Assembly (NCBI GenBank): GCA_963823565.1
Contig: CAWGLR010000003.1
Coordinates: 248,001-312,000 of the forward strand
Direction of reading: 5' to 3'
Length of the DNA stretch: 64,000 bases
From: RHKX01 sp963823565
GTDB taxonomy: Bacteria; Actinomycetota; Thermoleophilia; Solirubrobacterales; 70-9
Below the pieces are notes generated by a model, which was given only the letters and a program-made list of their open reading frames with translations, had not been told where the DNA came from and searched no databases. How positions within the stretch are numbered: position 1 is the stretch's first letter; each line of letters starts with the position of its first letter. This document shows positions 9,734 through 17,580 of the stretch, piece by piece. Made by a program: the position numbers and the translations under genes.

Positions 9734-10519
9734 CTAGCCCGCGTTCGCGACGCGGGGATCGGGCTCCCCGTCGGGGCCGCCGGCGAGGGGACGGCGGGCC
9801 ATCTCCTTGCCGGGGAGTACCTCGGCGCCGCTGCGCAGCGCCTCGATCGCGGCGGCGGCGTCGCTCGCGTCGAGGGGGCCGTAGTAGCGCTCGTCGATCG
9901 AGGCCATCGGGGCCATGTCGCAGGCGCCGAGACACTCGAAGCCCTGGATCAGCGCCTCGCCGTCGGCGGTGACGGCGCCGCCGTGGCCGGCCTCGTGCGG
10001 GTCGGCGCCGCCGGCCTCGCAGAACGCCTTCAGCAGCCCGTCGGCGCCGCGCATCCAGCAGGAGATGTTGGTGCAGACGAGCACCCGGTGGCGCCCGGCC
10101 GGCTCGAGGTGGAAGAGGTCGTAGAAGGAGGCGACGGACTCGAGGTAGGCGGCGCTCACGCCCATCACCGCGGCGCCCTGGCGGATCCCCTCCGGAGTGC
10201 ACCAGCCGTAGCGCCGCTGGATCGCGAACAGCACCGGGATCGACGCCGACCGCTTCTGCGGGTAGCGGCCCATGATCTCCTCGACCTCGGCGCGGAAGTC
10301 GTCGGGGATGCCACCGGCCTCGTGCGCCTCCGGCACCTGCACCGCGGCGGTCTGGTCGACCCCGGCGTGCGCGCTCGCCTCGGCGCCGCTGGCGCCGGCC
10401 TCGCGCTCGGGGGTCAGCTCGTCGCCCGTCTGCGCCGGCGAGCCCTCGCCCTTGCTCTCGGAGTCGGGAACCGGCGGCTCGCCGGAGCCGCCGCGGGCCT
10501 GCTCGCGCTCGTCGCTCAC
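9734..10519 (-). CDS. nuoE: NADH-quinone oxidoreductase subunit E
   Basis: The 24-kDa [2Fe-2S] subunit of complex I (261 aa). The cluster ligands are the Cys pair of CTNISC and the pair of CLGAC in the C-terminal thioredoxin-like domain; the helical domain with ALFAIQ-like IPVLFAIQRRYGWC precedes it. The first ~85 residues are a polar Glu/Gly/Ala-rich extension not found in typical NuoE (about 160-180 aa). GTG 10519 overlaps the nuoD stop by 4 bp (GTGA). A further polar tail follows the cluster domain. The next nuo gene, nuoF, is displaced by 4 kb. Confidence 0.95.
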   Translation of the reverse strand: MSDEREQARGGSGEPPVPDSESKGEGSPAQTGDELTPEREAGASGAEASAHAGVDQTAAVQVPEAHEAGGIPDDFRAEVEEIMGRYPQKRSASIPVLFAIQRRYGWCTPEGIRQGAAVMGVSAAYLESVASFYDLFHLEPAGRHRVLVCTNISCWMRGADGLLKAFCEAGGADPHEAGHGGAVTADGEALIQGFECLGACDMAPMASIDERYYGPLDASDAAAAIEALRSGAEVLPGKEMARRPLAGGPDGEPDPRVANAG

Positions 10520-11799
10520 CGGTCGATCCCTCCGAGGATCGGGTCGAGCATCGCCAGGTTGGCGATCAGGTCGGCGACGTAGCCGCCCACGCACATCTCC
10601 CGCAGCGCCTGGAGGTTGACGAACGACGGGTCCCGCATGTGGACCCGCACGGGCTTCGCGGAGCCGTCGGCGACGAGGAAAACGCCGTACTCGCCGCGCG
10701 GCCCCTCGATCGGGAAGTAGACCTCGCCCGGCGGCACCCGGAAGCCCTCGGTGACGAGCTTGAAGTGGTGGATCAGCGCCTCCATCGAGGTGCCGAGCTC
10801 GTGCCGCGGCGGCAGCACGACCTTGCGGTCGTCGCTGATCCACGGCCCCTCGGGCAGCCCCTCGATCGCCTGCTGGATGATCCGCACCGACTCGCGCATC
10901 TCGTTCAGCCGCACCCGGTAGCGGTCGTAGTTGTCCCCGACCGTGCCGATCGGGATCTGGAAGTCGAAGTCCTTGTACGGCAGGTAGTCGCTGACCTTGC
11001 GCAGGTCCCACGGCTCGCCCGCCGCCCGCAGCAGCGGCCCGGTGACGCCGAGCTCGAGCAGCCGCTCCCTGGAGACGATCCCGGTGTTGCGGGTGCGCTG
11101 GAGGAAGATCTCGTTCTGGTCGAGCAGCGCCGCGTACTCGTCGATCCGGTTCGGCATGTCGGCGCAGAACTCGAGCACGCGCTTCTCGAAGCCGACCGGG
11201 ATGTCCTCGGCGACGCCGCCGACCTGGAAGTAGCGGGTGTGCATCCGCTGCCCCGACGACATCTCGAACAGGTCGAGAATCTTGTCGCGCTCGCGGAAGC
11301 AGTACCAGAACATCGAGATCGCGCCGAGGTCCAGCGCGGTCGTCCCGAGCCCGACGAGGTGGGAGTGGATGCGGTTCAGCTCCATGTGGAGGATCCGCAG
11401 GTAGGCGGCCCTCGGCGGGATCTCGAGCTCGAGCAGCTGCTCGGTCGCCCCGCAGAACGCGCCCATGTTGAAGAAGTAGGCGAGGTAGTCCATCCGCTCG
11501 ATGAACGGGATGACCTTCCAGTAGGGCATCGTCTCGCACGACTTCTCGATGCCGGTGTGGACGTAGCCCATGATCGGCTTCATGTCGCGCACCACCTCGC
11601 CCTCGAGCGAGACCAGCAGCCGCAGCACGCCGTGCGTCGCCGGGTGGTGCGGCCCCATGTTGATCGTGAAGAGCTCGTCCTCGCGCTCGATCGCGGTGCG
11701 CTCGATCGGCGAGGTCCCGATGACCTGCGCCTCGGTGCGCCCGACCGCGTCGCGCCCCATCTCCTCGGGAGTCCTGATCGTGTCCGCGTTGACTACCAC
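10516..11799 (-). CDS. nuoD: NADH-quinone oxidoreductase subunit D
   Basis: The 49-kDa subunit of complex I, which forms the quinone-binding cavity with NuoB (427 aa from this start). Family marks include INMGPHHPATHGVLR near the N-terminus, the GYVHTGIEKSCETMPYWK block, and the C-terminal DPILGGIDR. I chose GTG 11799 because GGAGG lies 9 nt upstream; GTG 11847 would add 16 residues but has no ribosome-binding site. It lies 79 bp after nuoC and overlaps nuoE by 4 bp. Confidence 0.96.
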   Translation of the reverse strand: MVVNADTIRTPEEMGRDAVGRTEAQVIGTSPIERTAIEREDELFTINMGPHHPATHGVLRLLVSLEGEVVRDMKPIMGYVHTGIEKSCETMPYWKVIPFIERMDYLAYFFNMGAFCGATEQLLELEIPPRAAYLRILHMELNRIHSHLVGLGTTALDLGAISMFWYCFRERDKILDLFEMSSGQRMHTRYFQVGGVAEDIPVGFEKRVLEFCADMPNRIDEYAALLDQNEIFLQRTRNTGIVSRERLLELGVTGPLLRAAGEPWDLRKVSDYLPYKDFDFQIPIGTVGDNYDRYRVRLNEMRESVRIIQQAIEGLPEGPWISDDRKVVLPPRHELGTSMEALIHHFKLVTEGFRVPPGEVYFPIEGPRGEYGVFLVADGSAKPVRVHMRDPSFVNLQALREMCVGGYVADLIANLAMLDPILGGIDR

Positions 11800-11878
11800 C
11801 GGCCGAATCCTCCGCTGCGCGTCCGGTTCGGCCGGGTCCCGCCACACGTTGTCGGCAGGACCGGTGCGCTAGTCCCGC

Positions 11879-12409
11879 TCATCGCGTCCACCCCGGGACC
11901 GTGTTCTCCGTGTTCGTGAAGATCACCGGGTCGCCGCCGACCGGGAAGTCGCGCCGCTGCGGCCAGCCCACGTAGTCCTCCGGCATCAGGATCCGCCGCA
12001 GGTCGGGATGGCCGCGGAAGAGGATCCCGAAGAAGTCGTAGACCTCACGCTCCTGGAACTCCGCCGTCGGGAAGATGTCGACGACCGAGTCGAGTTCGGG
12101 GAGCGCTTCGGCGCCGGGGTCCGCGAGCAGCGCCTTGACCCGGATCCGCTCGACCCGCGGCATGTTCAGCAGCTCGTAGTGGACCGCGAAGCGGGGCTCG
12201 GCCGGCAGGTAGTCGGCGCCGTGAACGCTGGCGAGGAAGCGGTACTCCTGGCCGGGCGCGTCCTTGAGCCACGACAGCACGGCGCGGACGTGCTCGGAGT
12301 CGACGACGAGCGCCGCCTGGCCGTGCTCGAACGTCGTCCCCAGCACCGCGCCCTCGTGTCGCTGGTTCACCTCCTGGGCGATCAGCTCGAGCCCGGGGGC
12401 GTCAGGCAC
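11879..12409 (-). CDS. nuoC: NADH-quinone oxidoreductase subunit C
   Basis: The 30-kDa subunit of complex I (176 aa). The family signature EREVYDFFGILFRGHPDLRRILMPEDY-like block is present near residues 118-145, followed by PQRRDFPVGG. It is a separate protein, not the NuoCD fusion of enterobacteria. GTG 12409 overlaps the nuoB 3' end by 8 bp. Confidence 0.96.
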   Translation of the reverse strand: MPDAPGLELIAQEVNQRHEGAVLGTTFEHGQAALVVDSEHVRAVLSWLKDAPGQEYRFLASVHGADYLPAEPRFAVHYELLNMPRVERIRVKALLADPGAEALPELDSVVDIFPTAEFQEREVYDFFGILFRGHPDLRRILMPEDYVGWPQRRDFPVGGDPVIFTNTENTVPGWTR

Positions 12410-13301
12410 GGTCGACCTTCCCGGTCCCCCAGTCGGCGCGCCCCGTCATCGATCCCCTCCCGGGCGCGTCCCGGCGGCCGGGGCCCGGCGGGTCGCGGTC
12501 CTCCTCGTCGGGGTCGTAGGCGTCCTGCGCCTCGTGCCCGGTCCGCTCGGGGTGGACGATCTGCTCCGCGTCCTCGGGCGGGGCGCCGCCGTCGACGCCC
12601 TCGACGATCCCGTCGGCCGGGGAGGTGCCGGTCCGCGCGATCGGCAGCGCCCCCGCGTGCCACGGTCGCTGCCCCTCCTCGGTCCCGTGCGCGGCGTAGC
12701 GGTCGCGCCAGCCGAGGTCCGGGTCGCCGAAGACCTTGCGCTGGAGCTTGAGGATCGCGTAGATCAGCGCCTCGGGGCGGGGTGGGCAGCCGGGGACGTG
12801 GATGTCGACCGGCAGGAACTTGTCGGCGCCCTGGACGACCGCGTAGTTGCCGAACATCCCGCCCGAGGACGAGCACGCGCCCATCGCGATGACCCACTTG
12901 GGCTCCAGCATCTGGTCGTAGATGCGGCGGACGACCGGGACCATCTTGATCGACACCCGGCCGGAGAGGATCAGCATGTCGGCCTGCCGTGGCGAGGCGC
13001 GGAACACCTCGGAGCCGAAGCGGGCGGTGTCGTAGCGCGCGGAGACCATCGACATCATCTCGATGGCGCAGCAGGCGAGGCCGAAGGTCGCGGGGAAGAG
13101 CGAGTTGCCTCGGGCCCAGTTCTGCGCCCGCTCCAGGGTCGTCGTCAGCACCCGCGACTCGACGTAGTCGTCCAGGTCCTTGCCCTCGATGTCGCCGCGC
13201 AGCATGTCGCGCGCCTTCATCTGGCGGACGCGCAGCTCCTCGGTGGTGCGCGGCTGGTCGAGCGGGCTCAGCTCACGCAGCTTCGTCCGATCTACCTCCA
13301 A
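12402..13301 (-). CDS. nuoB: NADH-quinone oxidoreductase subunit B
   Basis: The PSST subunit of complex I (299 aa) that binds the terminal [4Fe-4S] cluster N2. Ligands are seen as GLACCAIEMM, GACSSSGG and VPGCPPRPE. TTG 13301 (reading MEVDRTKLREL) was chosen: it overlaps nuoA by 10 bp and has a G-rich ribosome-binding site in the nuoA end. The conserved domain ends near residue 200. About 95 Asp/Glu/Gly/Pro-rich residues follow, unusual for NuoB (commonly 160-220 aa). The tail is in frame to the overlap with nuoC, so it is likely real. Confidence 0.95.
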   Translation of the reverse strand: MEVDRTKLRELSPLDQPRTTEELRVRQMKARDMLRGDIEGKDLDDYVESRVLTTTLERAQNWARGNSLFPATFGLACCAIEMMSMVSARYDTARFGSEVFRASPRQADMLILSGRVSIKMVPVVRRIYDQMLEPKWVIAMGACSSSGGMFGNYAVVQGADKFLPVDIHVPGCPPRPEALIYAILKLQRKVFGDPDLGWRDRYAAHGTEEGQRPWHAGALPIARTGTSPADGIVEGVDGGAPPEDAEQIVHPERTGHEAQDAYDPDEEDRDPPGPGRRDAPGRGSMTGRADWGTGKVDRA

Positions 13302-13651
13302 TTGAGCGCCCCCCGCCGCCACACGTAGACGAAGCCGACCAGCAGCAGGAAGACGAACAGCAGGATCTCGGCCAGCACGAACACGCTGTCGGACGCCTTC
13401 AGCAGGACCCCCACGGGGTAGAGGAAGACGACCTCGATGTCGAAGAGGATGAAGAGCATCGCGACCATGTAGAAGCTGATGCCGAAGCGGAACGTCCGCG
13501 AGACCTCCGACGGCAGTCCGCACTCGTAGGGCTCGCTCTTGACCCGGCTCGGGCGGCTCGGGCCGAGGACCTTGTTCAGGGCCGTGAACGCGCCCCCGAC
13601 GATGATGCCGAGGCCGACGAACACGATTACGGGGAGGTAGCTCTGGAGCAA
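13292..13651 (-). CDS. nuoA: NADH-quinone oxidoreductase subunit A
   Basis: The ND3-like membrane subunit of complex I (119 aa) with three TM helices. The conserved loop PYECGLPSE-like segment with the key Cys lies near residue 44, and RFGISFYMVAMLFILFDIEVVFLYP marks TM2. It starts at TTG 13651, four bases after an AAGAAGGA ribosome-binding site. First gene of the nuoABCDE transcript. Confidence 0.96.
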   Translation of the reverse strand: MLQSYLPVIVFVGLGIIVGGAFTALNKVLGPSRPSRVKSEPYECGLPSEVSRTFRFGISFYMVAMLFILFDIEVVFLYPVGVLLKASDSVFVLAEILLFVFLLLVGFVYVWRRGALNWR

Positions 13652-13689
13652 CTGATCCTTCTTCGCTGGGCCGCTTTGCCGCGCCTCAA

Positions 13690-13695
13690 CTTATA
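13690..13695 (-). promoter_or_regulatory. -10 element of nuoABCDE
   Basis: TATAAG on the minus strand, 38 bp before the nuoA start. Transcription would start near 13683, leaving room for the ribosome-binding site. No convincing -35 box is seen in the GC-rich upstream DNA. Confidence 0.5.
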
Positions 13696-13738
13696 CCCCG
13701 GCGCGGGCCCGCCGACCCCGGGTGTGGGTCGCGGCTGC

Positions 13739-13744
13739 TATAGA
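13739..13744 (+). promoter_or_regulatory. -10 element, leaderless start of the next gene
   Basis: TATAGA ends 7 nt before ATG 13752, so the predicted transcription start falls on the start codon. No ribosome-binding site is present, which fits a leaderless mRNA. Confidence 0.5.
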
Positions 13745-13751
13745 CCCCGCG

Positions 13752-14186
13752 ATGCTCGACGTCCACCTCGTCTGCGGCGTGACCGTGCTCGCGTCCAACC
13801 TGGTTGCGGGCGCCTGGGGCGCCTGGTGCTGGTACGCGCGCCGCCCCTCGGTGGCGTTCTGGTACCTGCTGCGCTTCGCCCAGGTCGCGGTCGTCGTCCA
13901 GGTCGCCCTCGGCGGCGTCCTCCTGCTCGAGGGCCGCGAGTCGCTGGACGGGCTCCACTACGTCTACGGCGTCGTGCCGATCCTCGTCACGCTCCTCGCC
14001 GAGGGCGCCCGCATCGCCGCCTCCGAGCACGAGATGGAGGGCCTCGACTTCGACGCTCTCCCCACCGACCGCCAGCGCGCGGTGGCGCTGGCGATCACCC
14101 GCCGCGAGACCGGGATCATGGCCGTGAGCGCGCTGGTGATCCTGGGGTTGGCGCTGCGGGCCTACTTCACGAGCCCGCTGGGCTGA
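13752..14186 (+). CDS. small conserved-looking membrane protein, unknown function
   Basis: A 144-aa protein with four predicted TM helices (about residues 8-28, 38-60, 68-90 and 118-138). A charged loop of about 25 residues precedes the last helix. The Cys in TM1 and the Trp/Tyr-rich AWGAWCWYARR segment stand out, but I do not recognise the family. ATG 13752 is used because a -10 element lies exactly where a leaderless start needs it. It diverges from nuoA with a shared ~100-bp promoter region and converges with the flavin reductase gene, one base apart. Confidence 0.7.
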   Translation: MLDVHLVCGVTVLASNLVAGAWGAWCWYARRPSVAFWYLLRFAQVAVVVQVALGGVLLLEGRESLDGLHYVYGVVPILVTLLAEGARIAASEHEMEGLDFDALPTDRQRAVALAITRRETGIMAVSALVILGLALRAYFTSPLG

Positions 14187-14187
14187 G

Positions 14188-14694
14188 CTACTCCAGCGCC
14201 CGGTACTCACCCCCGTAGAACACCAGCGGCGCGCCTTCGCGCACGCCGACGTCCGTCACCTCCCCGGTGACGATCACGTGGTCGCCGCCGGAGATCACGT
14301 CGCGCAGCTCGCAGGCGATCCAGACGACCGCGTCGTCGAGCTGCGGGATCCCGTCCGCCTCGTTCCAGCCGACTCCCGCCCACTTCTCGTGGACCGGGAC
14401 CTTGCTCGCGAACGAGCGCACCAGCGCCGCTCCCTCGGCGCCGAGCACATTGATGCCGAACCGCCCCGCCGCCTCGACGGCGCGCAGCGTCCGCGAGCCG
14501 CGATCCAGGCAGGCGAGCATCAGCGGCGGGTCCAGCGACAGCGAGCTCACCGCGTTCGCGGCCAGCCCGGCCGGCCCGGCCTCGGTGAGCGCCGTGACGA
14601 CGGTGACGCCCGTCGGGAACTGCGCCATCGCGGCGCGCAGCCGCGCCGGGTCGAAGCCGGAGGCTCCCGCCTCTGATGGGTCCGTGGCTGCCAT
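14188..14694 (-). CDS. flavin reductase domain protein (HpaC-like)
   Basis: A 168-aa single-domain flavin reductase (PF01613 type), expected to reduce FMN or FAD with NAD(P)H for a partner oxygenase. Family marks are FPTGVTVVTA near residue 25, NAVSSLSLDPPLMLACL near 50-65, and the C-terminal GDHVIVTGEVTDV and LVFYGGEY. ATG 14694 (MAATDPSEAG) is chosen, as the frame upstream of it covers the divergent cytochrome gene. No oxygenase is adjacent. Confidence 0.88.
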   Translation of the reverse strand: MAATDPSEAGASGFDPARLRAAMAQFPTGVTVVTALTEAGPAGLAANAVSSLSLDPPLMLACLDRGSRTLRAVEAAGRFGINVLGAEGAALVRSFASKVPVHEKWAGVGWNEADGIPQLDDAVVWIACELRDVISGGDHVIVTGEVTDVGVREGAPLVFYGGEYRALE

Positions 14695-14716
14695 GCGGTC
14701 CGGCGAAAAGTATGAT
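14688..14716 (+). promoter_or_regulatory. promoter of the cytochrome c gene
   Basis: CTGCCA (14688-14693), 17-bp spacer, TATGAT (14711-14716). The -10 lies 9 nt before GTG 14726, suggesting a very short or no leader. Confidence 0.5.
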
Positions 14717-14725
14717 GCCGCCCGC

Positions 14726-15244
14726 GTGCGATCCCTCGGCGTGCTCATCGCGACCGCTTCCGCGGCCCTCGTCCTCGCTGCCTGCGGCACCGAGAGCGTC
14801 TCGGTGCCCAGCGACGATGCCGAGGCCAATGCCGGCGCCGAGATCTTCACCACCCACTGCTCCGGCTGCCACACGATCGGCGCCGCCGGCACGCAGGGCT
14901 CGGGCAACCGCGCCCTCCGCGTCCAGGGGCCGAACTTCGACCAGCGCAAGGAGAGCTACGACGACGTGCTCTTCGCGATCCACAACGGCGGGTTCTCGGG
15001 CGCGATCATGCCCCAGAACATCGTCGTCGGCGACGAGGCCGAGATGGTCGCGACGTTCGTCTCCGAGTACTCGGGCTCCGACGTCCAGGACTCGCCGCGG
15101 CCCTCCGCGGCGAGCGGCGGCGACGAGGAGGTCGGCCCCGCCAACTCCCAGGGCGACAGCGTCGACTCCGCCGAGAGCAGCGAGGAGGGCGGCGGCTCGT
15201 CCTCCGGCAGCTCCGGCGACTCCGGCTCCTCCGACTCGCAGTAG
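14726..15244 (+). CDS. lipoprotein cytochrome c, class I
   Basis: 172 aa from GTG 14726. A lipoprotein signal peptide ends in LVLAAC, so the protein is probably lipid-anchored outside the membrane. One heme-binding site CSGCH is followed by an axial Met in AIMPQN near residue 93. After the heme domain comes a 55-residue tail of Ser, Gly, Asp and Glu, probably a flexible linker in the wall. It could carry electrons near an oxidase; a heme A synthase is found at 31633, but no oxidase subunits are in the window. ATG 14693 upstream is also in frame, but the signal peptide fits the GTG better. Confidence 0.85.
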   Translation: MRSLGVLIATASAALVLAACGTESVSVPSDDAEANAGAEIFTTHCSGCHTIGAAGTQGSGNRALRVQGPNFDQRKESYDDVLFAIHNGGFSGAIMPQNIVVGDEAEMVATFVSEYSGSDVQDSPRPSAASGGDEEVGPANSQGDSVDSAESSEEGGGSSSGSSGDSGSSDSQ

Positions 15245-15254
15245 CGTCACCCCG

Positions 15255-16520
15255 GTGCTGGACCTGCGGAGCATCCGCGAGGACCCGGCGCCCGTCCGCG
15301 AGGCTCTCGCTCGCGTCGGCGCCGGCGAGGACCTCGATCGCCTGCTCGAGCTCGACGCTCGGCGCCGCGAGCTCCTCCCGGAGGTCGAGGGGCTGCGGGC
15401 GCAGCGCAACGAGGCGTCGGAGGCGATCGGCGCTGCCAAGCGCGCGGGCGAGGAGGCCGACGAGGCGATCGCGCGGATGCGCGACGTCTCCGGCCGCATC
15501 AAGGAGCTCGAGGCCGAGCTCGAGGCGGTCGAGGTCGAGCGCGACGAGCTCGCCGCCAGGATCCCCAACCCGCCCGACCCCGAGGCCCCCGACGGCGAGA
15601 CCGACGAGGACGCCGTCGTCCTCCGCGAGGTCGGCGAGCGGCCCGCCTTCGGCTTCGAGCCCCGCGACCACCTCGACCTCGGCCGCGCACATGGGCTGAT
15701 CGAGATGGAGAAGGCGGCGGCGGCCTCCGGCTCCCGCTTCGCGTACCTGATGGGCGACCTGGTGCTGCTCGAGCTGGCGCTGATCCGCTACGCGATCGAG
15801 ATCACCGGCAAGGAGGGCTTCGTGCCGGTCGTGCCGCCGGTCCTGGTCCGCGAGGGGCCCCTGTTCGGCACCGGCTTCTTCCCCGGCGAGCGCGAGATGA
15901 TCTACGAGGTCGAGCGCGACGAGCTGTTCCTCGTCGGCACCTCCGAGGTGACGCTCGCGGCGCTGCACGCCGACGAGATCGCCGAGCCGGGGGCACTGCC
16001 GCTGCGGTACGCCGGCATCTCGACCTGCTTCCGCCGCGAGGCGGGCGCCGCCGGCAAGGACACGCGCGGGATCTTCCGCGTCCACCAGTTCGACAAGGTC
16101 GAGATGTTCTCGTTCGTCGAGCCGGCGGCCGCCAAGGAGGAGCACGAGCGCCTGCTGGGGGTCGAGGAGCGGATCCTCGGCGGCCTCGAGGTCCCCTACC
16201 GCGTGGTCGACATCCCGGTCGGCGACCTCGGCGCGCCCGCCGCGCGCAAGTTCGACATCGAGGCCTGGATCCCGAGCCAGGGCCGCTACCGCGAGGTGAC
16301 CTCGACCTCGAACACGACCGACTACCAGGCGCGGCGCATGAACTGCCGCTACCGGCCCGAGGCCGGGGCCTCGCCGGTCCACGTCAACACCCTGAACGGG
16401 ACCGCGGTCGCCGTCAGCAGGACGCTGATCGCGATCATCGAGAACCGCCAGGAGGAGGACGGGACGATCTCGGTCCCGCCGGCCCTCGTCGAGCGCGGGG
16501 CGCCGGCGAAGCTGGGCTGA
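15255..16520 (+). CDS. serS: seryl-tRNA synthetase
   Basis: The class II synthetase (421 aa) that charges tRNA-Ser. The N-terminal coiled-coil arm that grips the tRNA long variable arm spans about residues 30-105. Motif 2 is CFRREAGAAGKDTRGIFRVHQF and motif 3 is NGTAVAVSRTLIAIIEN. The serine-binding TSEV and SNTTDYQARR blocks are present. GTG 15255 reads MLDLRSIREDP, the usual SerS start. It begins 10 bp after the cytochrome c stop. Confidence 0.97.
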   Translation: MLDLRSIREDPAPVREALARVGAGEDLDRLLELDARRRELLPEVEGLRAQRNEASEAIGAAKRAGEEADEAIARMRDVSGRIKELEAELEAVEVERDELAARIPNPPDPEAPDGETDEDAVVLREVGERPAFGFEPRDHLDLGRAHGLIEMEKAAAASGSRFAYLMGDLVLLELALIRYAIEITGKEGFVPVVPPVLVREGPLFGTGFFPGEREMIYEVERDELFLVGTSEVTLAALHADEIAEPGALPLRYAGISTCFRREAGAAGKDTRGIFRVHQFDKVEMFSFVEPAAAKEEHERLLGVEERILGGLEVPYRVVDIPVGDLGAPAARKFDIEAWIPSQGRYREVTSTSNTTDYQARRMNCRYRPEAGASPVHVNTLNGTAVAVSRTLIAIIENRQEEDGTISVPPALVERGAPAKLG

Positions 16521-16545
16521 GCGCGGGCCGCCACCGGCGCCCGGA

Positions 16546-16575
16546 TTGACATCACCTACGCCGGTTAGGTAGTCA
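16546..16575 (+). promoter_or_regulatory. promoter with inverted repeat before the arc operon
   Basis: TTGACA (16546-16551), 18-bp spacer, TAGTCA (16570-16575). The spacer contains the inverted repeat ACCTA-N7-TAGGT (16554-16558 / 16566-16570), a likely operator. A second possible -10, TACGGT at 16605-16610, lies exactly 7 nt before ATG 16618 and could drive a leaderless transcript. Confidence 0.6.
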
Positions 16576-16617
16576 CACCGGACCTTCGAGCTGCGGCCGC
16601 GCCATACGGTCGCCGCG

Positions 16618-17580
16618 ATGGACGAGGGAGACCTCCCAACGGCGCTGATCGCGCTCGGCGGCAACGCGCTGCTGCCGCGCGGGGAGAAGCCCGAGGCCGC
16701 GACTCAGCTGACGGCCGCCCGCGCTGCCGCGCGGGCGATCGCGCCGGCGGTCGAGACCCACAAGCTCGTGATCGCGCACGGCAACGGCCCGCAGGTCGGG
16801 CTGCTGGCCCTGATGAGCGACGCCTACGCCGACGTGGCGCCCTATCCGCTCGACGTGCTCGGCGCCGAGAGCGAGGGCCAGATCGGCTACGTGATCGAGC
16901 TCGAGCTCGACAACGCGATCGACCTCCGCGACACGGTCGCGCTGATCACCCGCGTGCTCGTCGACGAGCACGACCCGGCGTTCACCGAGCCGACGAAGTT
17001 CATCGGGCCCGTCTACGACGAGGCCACCGCCCGGGAGCTGGAGCGCGAACGTGGGTGGAGCGTCCGCCCCGACGGCGACCGCTGGCGGCGCGTCGTCCCC
17101 TCTCCCGAGCCGCGCGAGATCGTCCAGCTGGGGGCGATCCGCCGCTTGGTCGAGTCCGATTTCGTGGTCGTCTGCGCCGGCGGCGGCGGCGTTCCCGTCG
17201 TCGCCGAGAACGGCGGCCACCGCGGCGTCGAGGCGGTGATCGACAAGGACCTCGCCTCGAGCCTGCTGGCCACCGACCTCGGCGCAGACGTGCTCGTGCT
17301 CGCGACCGACGTCGAGGCGGCCTACATCGACTGGGGCGGCCCGGATCAGCGTGCGCTCGGGAACACCAGCCCGGCCGAGCTCCGCTCCCACGACTTCCCC
17401 GCCGGATCGATGGGCCCCAAGGTCGAGGCGTGCTGCCGCTTCGTCGAGGCCACCGGCGGCCGGGCCGCGATCGGGTCGCTCGATCAGCTCCAGCGACTTC
17501 TCGAAGGAGTGGCAGGCACCCAGGTGACCCCAGCTGGACACGCGGGCGTCGCCGATCCACGAACAAGGGAGAGGACATGA
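16618..17580 (+). CDS. arcC: carbamate kinase
   Basis: Makes ATP from carbamoyl phosphate and ADP in the last step of the arginine deiminase pathway (320 aa). Amino-acid kinase fold: IALGGNALLPRG at residues 11-22, HGNGPQVG at 58-65, VVCAGGGGVPV near 184, AVIDKDLASSLLA near 206, and GSMGPKVEA near 262. The length fits the family. It is the first gene of the operon and overlaps the carrier gene by 4 bp (ATGA). Confidence 0.96.
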   Translation: MDEGDLPTALIALGGNALLPRGEKPEAATQLTAARAAARAIAPAVETHKLVIAHGNGPQVGLLALMSDAYADVAPYPLDVLGAESEGQIGYVIELELDNAIDLRDTVALITRVLVDEHDPAFTEPTKFIGPVYDEATARELERERGWSVRPDGDRWRRVVPSPEPREIVQLGAIRRLVESDFVVVCAGGGGVPVVAENGGHRGVEAVIDKDLASSLLATDLGADVLVLATDVEAAYIDWGGPDQRALGNTSPAELRSHDFPAGSMGPKVEACCRFVEATGGRAAIGSLDQLQRLLEGVAGTQVTPAGHAGVADPRTRERT

